Assembly (NCBI GenBank): GCA_016209685.1
Contig: JACQVQ010000009.1
Coordinates: forward strand, 62,001 to 126,000
DNA: 64,000 nt
From: Planctomycetota bacterium
Lineage (GTDB): Bacteria > Planctomycetota > Brocadiia > Brocadiales > Bathyanammoxibiaceae
Direction: 5' to 3'
The translations under genes were made by a program, and so were the position numbers. Of the stretch, positions 42,848 to 50,868 are shown piece by piece (position 1 is the first letter of the stretch; every line of letters starts with the position of its first letter). The notes beneath the pieces were generated by a model. It made no database searches. It worked only from the letters and a program-made list of their open reading frames with translations, and was not told the DNA's origin.

Positions 42848-44311
42848 TCAAAGCGCCCTTTTTAGTATCTTCCCCGTAGGCCCGTGGGGGAGTTCCTTGC
42901 GGAATTCAAAGGAGCGGGGGACCTTGTAGTGCGGGAGGTGCTGGTGGCAGTATTCCTTGAGTTCATCTTCGCTTAGTGGAGTATCACTGTGGCACACCAC
43001 GTAGGCCTTGGGTACCTCTCCCCTGAGTCTGTCTGGTACGCCTACCACTGCCACCTCAAAGACCCCGGAATGGCGGCTTATGATGTCTTCTATCTCCGCA
43101 GGGGCGACGTTCTCGCCACTTATAATGATGAGTTCTTTCTTCCTGCCGGTGATTTTGAGGAAACCCTCCTCATCAAGCTTGCCTATGTCGCCCGTCTTCA
43201 GCCAGCCCTCCGGGGTGATGGTCTCGCGGGTAAGTTCCGGGAGGTTCAGGTAACCCTTCATAATGTTTGGCCCCCTGACCCATATGTCTCCCTCTTTTCC
43301 GGGGGGCAGGCTGTGGCCGTCTTCCCCTACTATCCTCACCTCTACGTTAGGTAAGGGACGTCCTGCCGTACCGTATTTATAGGATTCGGGGGTGTTCACG
43401 GAGATTATAGGGGAGGCCTCGGTGAGGCCGTAGCCCTCCAGGAGGGGCACGGAGAATATCTTCTGGAAGGCGTTGAGTAGTTCCATAGGTACTGGTTCGC
43501 CTCCCGTAACGGCCAGCCTCAGGCTGGAGAGGTTATAGGTGGAGGTCTGTGCGGTCCTGACTATGGCCTTGTACATAGAGGGGATGGCAAGGAGGAACGT
43601 AACCTTCTCTTTCTCTATATTCTCCAGCACCCTGGGGCCTGAGAAGCGGCTAATGTACACCACCCTTGCCCCGAAGAGGAGGGGCATGACCAGTGTGACC
43701 GTGAAGGCGAAGGTGTGGAAGAGGGGTATAACCCCCAGGAATATGTCTCTATCACTGAAGCCGAATGGGAAGAAACAGCCCTCAAGGTTGCTCAGTATGT
43801 TCTTATGGGTGAGCATCACCCCCTTGGGGTTGGCACTGGTGCCGGAGGTGTAAAAGATGGCCGCAACATCCTCTTCTCTTAATGGGGCTGGTGGTGTAGG
43901 TGAGGAGACGGCGGGTAAGGGGGGTATCTGGTCCAGATATATGCACTCCTTTACTACCCCCCCTACAAGGTCTTTAAATGGGCTACTGGTTATAATACTC
44001 TCTATAGATGAGTCCTTTACAACGTAGGCTATCTGCAGAGGAGAAAATAAGGGGTTAATTATGACAGGGGTTATGCCATTAAAGAGGAGGGCAAAGTAGC
44101 TGGCCACAAATTCCCTGGAATTGGGCAGGCATAGACCCGCCTTGGTCTGGGATCCGCCTGAGACGGATACCCCCAATTTATGAAAAACCGCCGCCAGGTC
44201 AGACGCTATCTTAAGGAGTTCTCCATAGGAGATAGCCCCCTTCTCGTCAACGATAGCCGTCTTTTGAGAGAAACATTTACAGCACTGGAGGAACTTTTCA
44301 GTAAGCGTCAT
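42848..44311 (-). CDS. Acyl-CoA/acyl-acid ligase (AMP-binding, ANL superfamily)
   Basis: Adenylate-forming ligase of 487 residues activating a fatty or aromatic acid. Motifs: AAIFYTSGTSANPKGVMLTH (P-loop A3), GYGLTEASPIISVN (A5), GWLKTGDIGKLDEEGFLKITGRKKELIIISGENVAP (A7-A8) and the catalytic Lys in GPTGKILKRAL. The start is 5 bases after the DksA-like gene. A CCGCCTGAGACGG palindrome is read in frame near residue 50 (VSGGSQTKAG). A near copy of its last 25 codons lies beyond the toxin-antitoxin pair at 41936-42013. Confidence 0.9.
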   Translation of the reverse strand: MTLTEKFLQCCKCFSQKTAIVDEKGAISYGELLKIASDLAAVFHKLGVSVSGGSQTKAGLCLPNSREFVASYFALLFNGITPVIINPLFSPLQIAYVVKDSSIESIITSSPFKDLVGGVVKECIYLDQIPPLPAVSSPTPPAPLREEDVAAIFYTSGTSANPKGVMLTHKNILSNLEGCFFPFGFSDRDIFLGVIPLFHTFAFTVTLVMPLLFGARVVYISRFSGPRVLENIEKEKVTFLLAIPSMYKAIVRTAQTSTYNLSSLRLAVTGGEPVPMELLNAFQKIFSVPLLEGYGLTEASPIISVNTPESYKYGTAGRPLPNVEVRIVGEDGHSLPPGKEGDIWVRGPNIMKGYLNLPELTRETITPEGWLKTGDIGKLDEEGFLKITGRKKELIIISGENVAPAEIEDIISRHSGVFEVAVVGVPDRLRGEVPKAYVVCHSDTPLSEDELKEYCHQHLPHYKVPRSFEFRKELPHGPTGKILKRAL

Positions 44312-44316
44312 GGCCC

Positions 44317-44808
44317 CTAATTGGGGGAGTGCTCCTGTTCAAGCTCTTCCAGGCTGAACGTTGAACCCTTTTTGGGTCCTTCTTCCTCTCCCTCGGTGGC
44401 CTCAGGCTCCTCTTCCACTAGATAGGCAAGCCTTTCTGATCCTATACCCAGCCTATACTCCTCCTCCTCTTCCTCTTTGCATTTTACGCAAAGGGTAGCA
44501 AAGGGCAGGGCCTTTAACCTATGCCTGGGAATCATCGTTCCACAGTTCTTGCATACACCGTATCTGCCGGAATGTATCCTCGCCAGGGCATCTTCAATCT
44601 GCCTGAGTTCCTGGACCTCACACTCAGCCATCTGGAGGGTAAGTTCATCTCCGATAGTGCTGGAGGCTATGTCTATTACGTCAGGTAGTCGCGACCCTCC
44701 AGAGTCCCTATACTCCTGGAGCCTTCGGTGTATCTCCCTCAAGAGGCGGTTTCTCCTTGTGGAGAGGCGGGCCTCAATTTCTTTTAATAGCTTTTTCTGA
44801 ATTGGCAT
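44317..44808 (-). CDS. DksA/TraR family zinc-finger protein
   Basis: Protein of 163 residues: a helical hairpin with DELTLQMAECEVQELRQIEDALARIHSGRYG and a C4 zinc finger (CKNCGTMIPRHRLKALPFATLCVKC), the DksA/TraR signature. It has an acidic tail ending EELEQEHSPN. Such proteins bind the RNA polymerase secondary channel. The tip acidic pair of classical DksA is not evident, so it may be a TraR/YocK-like relative. GAGGAGG precedes the ATG. Confidence 0.9.
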   Translation of the reverse strand: MPIQKKLLKEIEARLSTRRNRLLREIHRRLQEYRDSGGSRLPDVIDIASSTIGDELTLQMAECEVQELRQIEDALARIHSGRYGVCKNCGTMIPRHRLKALPFATLCVKCKEEEEEEYRLGIGSERLAYLVEEEPEATEGEEEGPKKGSTFSLEELEQEHSPN

Positions 44809-44833
44809 CGTAGAACCTCCTCACCATTAGGGC

Positions 44834-44862
44834 AATATAACCTATTTTGGCCTGTTTGTAAA
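44834..44862 (-). promoter_or_regulatory. Candidate sigma-70 promoter for the dksA-like gene
   Basis: Minus strand TTTACA, 17 bases, TATATT, about 25 bases before the start codon. Confidence 0.5.
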
Positions 44863-45028
44863 CAGTTTTTTTTGGGAGGGTTATCTGTGTAAGACTCTAT
44901 TCTGGAATAGTTTGAGAGCAGTAAACAGCATACACCAGGCAGTAGGCATAATGTACTGCCTACTCCTTACCGCATACTGCTTACTCTCTTTAATTTGGGC
45001 ACGGCAATGCCATGCCCCTTACCTGACA

Positions 45029-45304
45029 CTAACCCCCTGCGATAGCCGGGACTATACTTATCTGGTCACCGTCTTTGACAGGGGTGTCCTGGTTCTTCTG
45101 GAAGCGGATATCCTCATCATTGACATAGAAGTTTATAAACCGTCGTAACTGCCCCTTCTCATCGCAGAGGCGGTTCTTAATACCTGGGTAGCTAGACTCC
45201 AGATTACTTATAACCTCCTTAATGGTACAACCAGAGGCCTCTACCTCCTCTGCACCACTGGTGAGGGTCCTAAGGGGTGTTGGTATCCTTACAGTAACTG
45301 GCAT
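45029..45304 (-). CDS. MoaD/ThiS-like sulfur carrier protein
   Basis: Ubiquitin-like protein of 91 residues ending VPAIAGG; the C-terminal Gly-Gly is the site of adenylation and thiocarboxylation. VTVRIPTPLRTLTSGAEEVE, the internal INFYVNDEDIRF strand and DGDQISIVPA match the family. It follows the threonine synthase gene by 42 bases on the same strand and so shares its SAM riboswitch. No molybdopterin or thiamine genes are nearby, so it likely donates sulfur to the product of the adjacent PLP enzyme. The MoeB-like E1 at 16798 is a candidate activator. Confidence 0.9.
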   Translation of the reverse strand: MPVTVRIPTPLRTLTSGAEEVEASGCTIKEVISNLESSYPGIKNRLCDEKGQLRRFINFYVNDEDIRFQKNQDTPVKDGDQISIVPAIAGG

Positions 45305-45346
45305 AGTGAGCTCTCCTTTAATCCTTTACTCCTACTCGAGAAGGGT

Positions 45347-46645
45347 CTATGACTTTGTACCTACGGTATCCTTCCGCTTCTGGGCCCTTTTTGCCCCAGC
45401 AGGCACGGCCTTACCTTCCCTCTCCATGAGGGCGTCAAAGTCCTCTAGCTTTGCAGTAATCATCTTGGGTGCTACGAGTCTGCCTATCACCGCCTCCTGG
45501 GTCTTCAGCCCGATGCCGGTAATGCTTATAACTATGGACTCGTCCCTGGGTATCCTTTCCTGTTCCAGCAGCTTCTTTGTAACGGCCACAGTAACACCCC
45601 CAGCCGTCTCAGTAAAGATGCCTTCAGTAGTGGCCAGGAGTTTTATCCCCTCCACTACCAGTTCTTCATCGCTGACGTCCTCGGCCCAACCGCCACTATC
45701 CCTGATAGCCTTTACGGCATGGTAGCCATCGGCGGGGTTGCCAATAGCAATGGACTGGGCAATGGTGTTGGGTTTTACGGGCTTGATGTTATCCCATCCG
45801 CTCTTTACCGCAGTGGAGATAGGCGAGCTCCCCGAGGCCTGGGCCCCGTAAATTTTGGTGCCAGAATCTTTTATGAAACCAAGCAGGGCAAACTCCTTGA
45901 TTGCCTTGATTATCTTCAAGACGAGGGAGCCGCCTGCCATGGGCGCCACAATATGCTTGGGGACCTTCCAGCCCAGTTGCTCCAGAATCTCGTAACCAAA
46001 GGTCTTGGACCCCTCGGCGTAAAATGGCCTTATGTTTATATTGGCGAAGGCCCAACCGTACTTTCCTGCTATCTCGGAGCACAGGCGATTGACGCCGTCA
46101 TAATTACCATTAATACCAATGACATTAGGACCATAGATAAGGGTGCCTATAATCTTGCCCTGTTCTATGTTGGCTGGCATGAAGATATAGCTCTCAAGTC
46201 CTGCCTGGGCGGCCTGGGCGGCCACGGAGTTGCCCAGGTTGCCTGTGGTGGCGCAGGCCACCGTCTTGAAGCCAAATTCCTTAGACTTTGATAGGGCAAC
46301 CGAGACCACACGGTCCTTGAAACTCCAGGTGGGGTAGTTTACCGAGTCATTCTTTATGTAAAGCTCTTTCACCCCCAGTACCCTTGCCAGATTGTCGGCC
46401 TTTATCAGGGGGGTAAACCCGACCTGGACGCCAACGGTGGGCTCTCCATCCAGTGGGAGGAGCTCCTTGTACCTCCACATGTTTTTAGGTCTGGAGGCAA
46501 TGACTTCCTTCGTCAGACACTTCTTTATGGCCTCATAGTCGTATTCCACCTCCAGCGGGCCGAAACAGAAACTGCATACGTGGATAGGCTCCTTTGGGTA
46601 GACCTCTCCACACTCCCGGCACTTCAAACCCTTAACGAACCCCAT
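45347..46645 (-). CDS. thrC: Threonine synthase family PLP enzyme under a SAM riboswitch
   Basis: Protein of 432 residues: N-terminal zinc ribbon (CRECGEVY...CSFC), PLP Lys110 in TWSFKDRVV, ATTGNLGNSVAAQAAQAG and MAGGSLVLKI phosphate-binding loops, IGNPADGYHAV and a C-terminal KLEDFDALMERE tail. By family it converts O-phosphohomoserine to threonine. The SAM-responsive leader and the coupled MoaD-like sulfur carrier argue instead, or in addition, for homocysteine synthesis from O-phosphohomoserine with protein thiocarboxylate as sulfur donor. That reassignment is inference; the sequence alone is compatible with ordinary ThrC. Confidence 0.85.
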   Translation of the reverse strand: MGFVKGLKCRECGEVYPKEPIHVCSFCFGPLEVEYDYEAIKKCLTKEVIASRPKNMWRYKELLPLDGEPTVGVQVGFTPLIKADNLARVLGVKELYIKNDSVNYPTWSFKDRVVSVALSKSKEFGFKTVACATTGNLGNSVAAQAAQAGLESYIFMPANIEQGKIIGTLIYGPNVIGINGNYDGVNRLCSEIAGKYGWAFANINIRPFYAEGSKTFGYEILEQLGWKVPKHIVAPMAGGSLVLKIIKAIKEFALLGFIKDSGTKIYGAQASGSSPISTAVKSGWDNIKPVKPNTIAQSIAIGNPADGYHAVKAIRDSGGWAEDVSDEELVVEGIKLLATTEGIFTETAGGVTVAVTKKLLEQERIPRDESIVISITGIGLKTQEAVIGRLVAPKMITAKLEDFDALMEREGKAVPAGAKRAQKRKDTVGTKS

Positions 46646-46691
46646 CTCTTTCTCCTTGATAATGGATTAAAAATTCTGGAGGGGGGCCATT

Positions 46692-46726
46692 AAAAAAACT
46701 GCCTCTTCCCTGGGATAAGAAGAGGC
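46692..46726 (-). terminator. Intrinsic terminator of the SAM riboswitch
   Basis: GCCTCTTC and GAAGAGGC arms around TTATCCCAGG, followed by A-G and seven T on the minus strand, just before the thrC start. It forms the expression platform after the aptamer. Confidence 0.85.
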
Positions 46727-46738
46727 TCATCGTCTCAT

Positions 46739-46909
46739 CTTATCTCCCAAGGCTCCTTCCCTTCGTTACACTCAGGGCTCGCCTGGACCTTGTAGGAGTT
46801 AGCACCTGCATCCATCCGCCTCTCTGAACCTAGTATGGTTCAGGGCCTAAGGCTGATAGACCGGTTGCTGTGGCTTCTTTGGGCCAGTCCCTCCGCCACT
46901 CTTGATAAG
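46739..46909 (-). promoter_or_regulatory. SAM-I (S-box) riboswitch
   Basis: Minus strand reads CTTATCAAGAGTGGCGGAGG, then GACTGGCCCAAAGAAGCCA and CAGCAACCGG, later GGTGCTAACTCCTACAAGG and the closing GATAAG. This is the canonical S-box core with the kink-turn, pseudoknot and P1 strands in order. SAM binding should favour the downstream terminator and shut off thrC and the MoaD-like gene. Confidence 0.93.
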
Positions 46910-46918
46910 ATTTTCTGG

Positions 46919-46946
46919 ATTATAACCAATCCATATTGTTTGTCAA
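46919..46946 (-). promoter_or_regulatory. Sigma-70 promoter driving the SAM riboswitch
   Basis: Minus strand TTGACA, 16 bases, TATAAT; the predicted start falls a few bases before the aptamer. Confidence 0.7.
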
Positions 46947-47009
46947 TCTAATTTTGCGGGGGGATGTGGAGTATATGGACATGGGTAACAATTTCGGCTT
47001 TCCCCAAAG

Positions 47010-47100
47010 CCAGGGCTTAGGAGTCAGGGACCAGGGATTAGGAACTGGAATTAAGAATTCAGAAGTCAGGGGACAGCAAGGCAGCAATCAACAGTCAGCA
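47010..47100. repeat. GGGA/CAGGG-type degenerate repeats
   Basis: Repeated GGAGTCAGGGACCAGGGATT- and CAGCAAGGCAGCAATCAACA-like words between the thrC promoter and tatC. Similar sequence is at 41855-41880. No gene is seen in 46950-47146. Confidence 0.5.
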
Positions 47101-47146
47101 AGTCAGCAGGCTGATAGCTGATTCTGAATTCTGACTACTGTATTCT

Positions 47147-48508
47147 TTATTCTCCCCCTAAGTCTTTGCCCAGCCCTTTTATCCATTCTATCATCTTTTC
47201 CGCATCCACAGCCTCTCCCCCTGGGCTTATCCTGAGCTGGTGGCCCGGGTGGACCTCTTTCTTCTCTTCCCCTACCGCTACAACGGCACTGCCCTTTATG
47301 GACGTTACCGTAACGGTGTCCCCAAAGACTTTTATATCTATCTCTCCATTTTCCAGATTTACCACACAAGAGGGGGTATTCACATTGAAAGACCCACTGT
47401 CTTTTTCAATAGCTACAAGGAGTTCCCCCTCCAGGAGTTCTACCCTCCGTTGCCCTGGGAGTACCAGCCTGGAAGATTCGTTGACGTACAGTCTGATACC
47501 GTGGCCCTTACGGATATAGCCCCCGCCTGCTAAAAAGAGCTGTGCCTTTGACCCCCTTCCTGTCCGCAGGGTGGTACCTCTGTAAAACTTTGTAGGGGCG
47601 GGTTTTAAACCTGCCCCTACATTATCCTTCACCTTTGGAAATATCTCCACCGTACCCACAACCCTTTGCACCTCTCCCACGGCCGGCAGGGTGAGATAGG
47701 CATAAACGCCCAGGGTCAGGAGGGAGACTACACCCACCAACCCTCCTGCGTAAAGGAATGCCCCCCTGGTAGGCCTTACTAGCAGGATACCCACCTCGTA
47801 AAGGGCCATTACGGGCAGAGCGGTGCCGGTCTGTGTAAAGGGGTCAGCAGTGGGGGTAATCATGGCGGCAAGGATAAAGGCCCCCAGGATGGCTAACTTC
47901 CTCCACTGGATGTAATTCTCTGCCGTGAAGACCCCCACCTTGTTCAGGAGTAGCATTACCAGGGGCAATTGAAAGACCAGCCCCAGGGCAAGGGTCAAGA
48001 GAAATACCAGAGAGATGTACTGGCTCATGGTGATAATGGGCTCTATCCCAGGCCCCAGGATACGGATGAGGAACTGGAGGGCGAGGGGGATGAGGACAAA
48101 GTATCCGAAGAGCCCGCCCAGGAGGAAGCCTACTACAGAAAAGGGGAGGAACATCTTCACGTAGTGGCGTTCGTGCCTGTACAGCCCAACCGATACAAAC
48201 CTCCATGCCTGATACAAGACCATTGGATAGGACAGGAAGAAGGCGCTGATAAGACAGAGCTTTATATAGGCAAAGAAACCTTCCTGATAACTCAGCACCT
48301 TAAGGGTGGCAGATAACCCCATTGACTCCATAGTCAGGCTGTGGGGCCTCTTGGCCACCCATAGGATTTGAGACTTGAAGGCCCAGCAGAGGAAGAAACA
48401 GACAATGAGGCTTATGACGCAGATAATTATCCTGAGGCGTAGTTCCTCCAGGTGCTCTCCCAGAGACAGCCTCTTTTCTTCACTCTCCCGGTGCGGTGTA
48501 TTGTCCAT
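47147..48508 (-). CDS. tatC: TatC with fused FecR-like C-terminal domain
   Basis: Protein of about 453 residues. The first half is TatC: SLGEHLEELRLRIIICVISL, the six membrane helices, FLPFSVVGFLLGGLFGYF and ITPTADPFTQTGTALPVMALYE. TatC normally ends soon after; here a seventh hydrophobic segment (AGGLVGVVSLLTLGVYAYL) leads to a FecR-like region of about 165 residues (VGTVEIFPK, LRTGRGSKAQLFLAGGGYIRKG, VELLEGELLVAIEK, PGHQLRI) that should face the periplasm. The junction includes the in-frame REP-encoded GAGLKPAPTK. ATG 48508 is used; a TTG at 48544 is possible. Binds twin-Arg signal peptides; the tail's role is unknown. Confidence 0.88.
   Translation of the reverse strand: MDNTPHRESEEKRLSLGEHLEELRLRIIICVISLIVCFFLCWAFKSQILWVAKRPHSLTMESMGLSATLKVLSYQEGFFAYIKLCLISAFFLSYPMVLYQAWRFVSVGLYRHERHYVKMFLPFSVVGFLLGGLFGYFVLIPLALQFLIRILGPGIEPIITMSQYISLVFLLTLALGLVFQLPLVMLLLNKVGVFTAENYIQWRKLAILGAFILAAMITPTADPFTQTGTALPVMALYEVGILLVRPTRGAFLYAGGLVGVVSLLTLGVYAYLTLPAVGEVQRVVGTVEIFPKVKDNVGAGLKPAPTKFYRGTTLRTGRGSKAQLFLAGGGYIRKGHGIRLYVNESSRLVLPGQRRVELLEGELLVAIEKDSGSFNVNTPSCVVNLENGEIDIKVFGDTVTVTSIKGSAVVAVGEEKKEVHPGHQLRISPGGEAVDAEKMIEWIKGLGKDLGGE
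47594..47620. repeat. REP-like palindrome inside tatC-fecR
   Basis: GTAGGGGCGGGTTTTAAACC and its complement arm form a palindrome read in frame as GAGLKPAPTK on the minus strand. Confidence 0.75.
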
Positions 48509-48559
48509 GTCCCCGGGTGCTATGATAGTATACCATCGGGGCAATTACAAGCCTTAGAA

Positions 48560-48765
48560 CTAGGGGGTAGGCCCTGCACCACCCTTGTACCACAAGGGTA
48601 CAGGGCAAGGGTGTAGGACAAAGCCCTGTACCTAATTGGTACAGGGCAAGGGTGCAGGGTAAAGCCCTGTACCTGATTGGTACAGGGGAGTAGGGGGTGG
48701 GGGGTAGGGAGAAAAGAATTACAAATTTGTAATCTGCCATTTGTAATCTGTAATTTGCATTGACT
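48560..48765. repeat. Tandem ACCCTGTACC-type palindromes and AT-rich repeat
   Basis: AAAGCCCTGTACC, a short spacer (TAATT or TGATT) and GGTACAGGG recur, with CCCTTGTACCACAAGGGTAC as a related hairpin, followed by an AT-rich palindrome (ATTACAAATTTGTAAT). They fill the divergent gap between tatC and ribH. Confidence 0.7.
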
Positions 48766-48867
48766 AGCCCAAGCCTTTGAAATTCCTTGAAATAGGCCAA
48801 TCTTTCTGGTATTTTAGCCCTCTGTCTAGGTCTTGTTTCTTATCTCTTAATAAAAAGGAAGGCGGCC

Positions 48868-49380
48868 ATGGGTGAGATATACCAGGGGAGTTTAATTGCC
48901 ACTGGTAAGGTCTTTGGCATAGTGGTAAGCAGGTTCAACGAGTTTATCTCCGGGAAGTTACTGGAAGGGGCACAGGACTGCCTTTTGAGGCATGGGGCAA
49001 GGGCGGGGGATATAGACGTCTACTGGGTACCGGGTTCATTTGAAATACCCCAGGTGGCCAAGGCGGTGGTAAAGACGGGCCGCTATCATGCGGTTATATG
49101 CCTGGGGGCGGTACTAAGAGGGCAGACCCCTCACTTTGAATACGTAGCCAGTGAGGCCGCGAAAGGTATTGCCCAGGTCGGTCTTGAGAGTGGGGTCCCC
49201 ACCATCTTCGGGGTAATTACGGCAGAGACCCTTGAACATGCCATAGACCGGGCAGGCACAAGGAGCGGGAATCGTGGTGCGGAGGCCGCCATGGGTGCAA
49301 TAGAGATGGCTAACCTACTGGAGAGGCTGGGCGGTGGCACCGCCAGCCGTAGCGGCGGGAAGCGTGGCAGGGCCCGATGA
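48868..49380 (+). CDS. ribH: 6,7-dimethyl-8-ribityllumazine synthase
   Basis: Penultimate enzyme of riboflavin synthesis, condensing the aminouracil and dihydroxybutanone phosphate. 170 residues: [50 protein letters not shown] (catalytic His), [10 protein letters not shown] and [17 protein letters not shown]. The tail [16 protein letters not shown] is extra and basic. AAAAAGGAAGGCGG precedes the ATG; the stop overlaps nusB, a common ribH-nusB pairing. Confidence 0.96.
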   Translation: MGEIYQGSLIATGKVFGIVVSRFNEFISGKLLEGAQDCLLRHGARAGDIDVYWVPGSFEIPQVAKAVVKTGRYHAVICLGAVLRGQTPHFEYVASEAAKGIAQVGLESGVPTIFGVITAETLEHAIDRAGTRSGNRGAEAAMGAIEMANLLERLGGGTASRSGGKRGRAR

Positions 49381-50837
49381 GGAGGCGTACCAGGGCCAGG
49401 GAGCTAGCCCTACAGGCCCTTTATCAGATAGAAATTCAGGGGGGCGGCAGGGCCACCCCCGACAGGGAAATCCTGGAGGATGCCCTCCGGTTTTGTGTAG
49501 AGAGGGCGGAAGACCAGGAGGTAGCCCAGTTTGCGGTACAGCTAGTGGAGGGTGCTTGTAAGACAAAGACCCAGATAGATGAGAAGATAACCTCCGTGGT
49601 AGAGAACTGGGAACTCCCCCGGATGGCCACTATTGACCGTTGTATCCTGAGGTTATCAGTTTATGAACTCCTCTACAGAAAAGATATTCCACCCAAGGTC
49701 TCCATCAACGAGGCAATAGAACTGGCCAAAAAATACAGCACTGCTAATTCCGGCACCTTTGTTAATGGCATCCTGGATAGGGTCTATACACGCTTTACGC
49801 CCGGTCCGCCTCAGCCTGCCCTTGAGCGGAGCGAAGGGGCGGATGCTCCTGCAACACCTGGCCAGCCTGAACTTGAACGAAATGAAGGAGAAGGGGTGGA
49901 TACTCTTTCAAAGAATTCGGAATGCGGAATTCGGAATGCGGAATCCGCACTCCGCAATCTACACTCCGCAGTCGGAATGGAATCACTTTTAGAAGGTAGT
50001 GGAGAGGCAGACCTGCACGTCCACACCATCTGCTCCGACGGCACACTGACACCCGAAGAGGTGGTAGAAGAGGCGGTGAGGCAGGGACTGAGGGCCGTCG
50101 CTATTACAGACCATGATTGCGTGGATGCCGTGAAGGCTGCCCACAGATTAGGGGCAAGCAGGGGCATCTATATCATCCCAGGGATAGAACTCTCTGGTTA
50201 CCTGCACCCCAACGAGATCCACATCCTGGGACTCTTTATAAACATTAATGATAGTAATCTCCTGCGTAAGCTGGAGGAGATGAAGAGGGATAGAGTAGCT
50301 AGGGTTTCGGCTATGGTGGAGAGGCTGGATGGACTCCGTGTCCATATAGATTCCCAGGAGGTCTTAGACCTGGCGGGCAGTAGCCCCCCAGGCAGGATGC
50401 ACGTGGCAGAGGTTATACATAAGAAGGGTTATTGTACTGATATACAAGAGGTGTTTAATAAATATCTAGGGGATGACGGTCCTGCTTATGTCCCCAAAAA
50501 GACCATCACCGTACAACAGGCCATTGAACTTATCCTGAGTACCGGTGGAGTGCCAGTCTACACCCACCCAGGTCTTGCAATGAGAGACGACCTTATACCC
50601 TATTTGGTGGAATGGGGCATCCAGGGGCTTGAGGTCTATTATCCCACCCATACCCCATCCCAGGTAGAGAGGTACCTCCAGATAGCCAGAAAATATAACC
50701 TGGCCGTCTCTGGAGGCTCAGACTTCCATGGGCAAAGAAAGCCGGGTATACCCCTGGGCAAGGTAAGAGTCCCCCTGAGCATGGTAGTGGCCCTCAGAGA
50801 GAGGGCACAAAAAAGCGGGGTTGCCGTAAGCCATTAG
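49377..50837 (+). CDS. nusB: NusB fused to a PHP-domain phosphoesterase
   Basis: One ORF of 486 codons. Residues 1-140 are NusB ([64 protein letters not shown]), which works in rRNA antitermination. Residues about 205-475 are a PHP domain ([58 protein letters not shown]) like RNase AM/YciV. The roughly 60-residue joint is built from repeats: CCTGCCCTTGAGCGGAGCGA-type units giving [11 protein letters not shown] and LERNEGEG, then a GCGGAAT palindrome. An ATG at 49977 could start the PHP part separately, but no ribosome-binding site is obvious. Both domains look intact. Confidence 0.88.
   Translation: MRRRTRARELALQALYQIEIQGGGRATPDREILEDALRFCVERAEDQEVAQFAVQLVEGACKTKTQIDEKITSVVENWELPRMATIDRCILRLSVYELLYRKDIPPKVSINEAIELAKKYSTANSGTFVNGILDRVYTRFTPGPPQPALERSEGADAPATPGQPELERNEGEGVDTLSKNSECGIRNAESALRNLHSAVGMESLLEGSGEADLHVHTICSDGTLTPEEVVEEAVRQGLRAVAITDHDCVDAVKAAHRLGASRGIYIIPGIELSGYLHPNEIHILGLFININDSNLLRKLEEMKRDRVARVSAMVERLDGLRVHIDSQEVLDLAGSSPPGRMHVAEVIHKKGYCTDIQEVFNKYLGDDGPAYVPKKTITVQQAIELILSTGGVPVYTHPGLAMRDDLIPYLVEWGIQGLEVYYPTHTPSQVERYLQIARKYNLAVSGGSDFHGQRKPGIPLGKVRVPLSMVVALRERAQKSGVAVSH
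49800..49980. repeat. Repeat-derived linker in the nusB-PHP gene
   Basis: Two related CTGCCCTTGAGCGGAGCGAA/CTGAACTTGAACGAAATGAA units followed by the GCGGAAT/ATTCCGC palindrome (49912-49980), all open in the coding frame. Confidence 0.75.
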
Positions 50838-50868
50838 TGGCAGGCCCCACCCCTGAGAAGGAAGAGCT

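Noticed and set aside
46936-47121. Short ORF between thrC and tatC
   Set aside because: It consists of CAGGGA/GCAGCAA-type repeats and has no protein-like composition.
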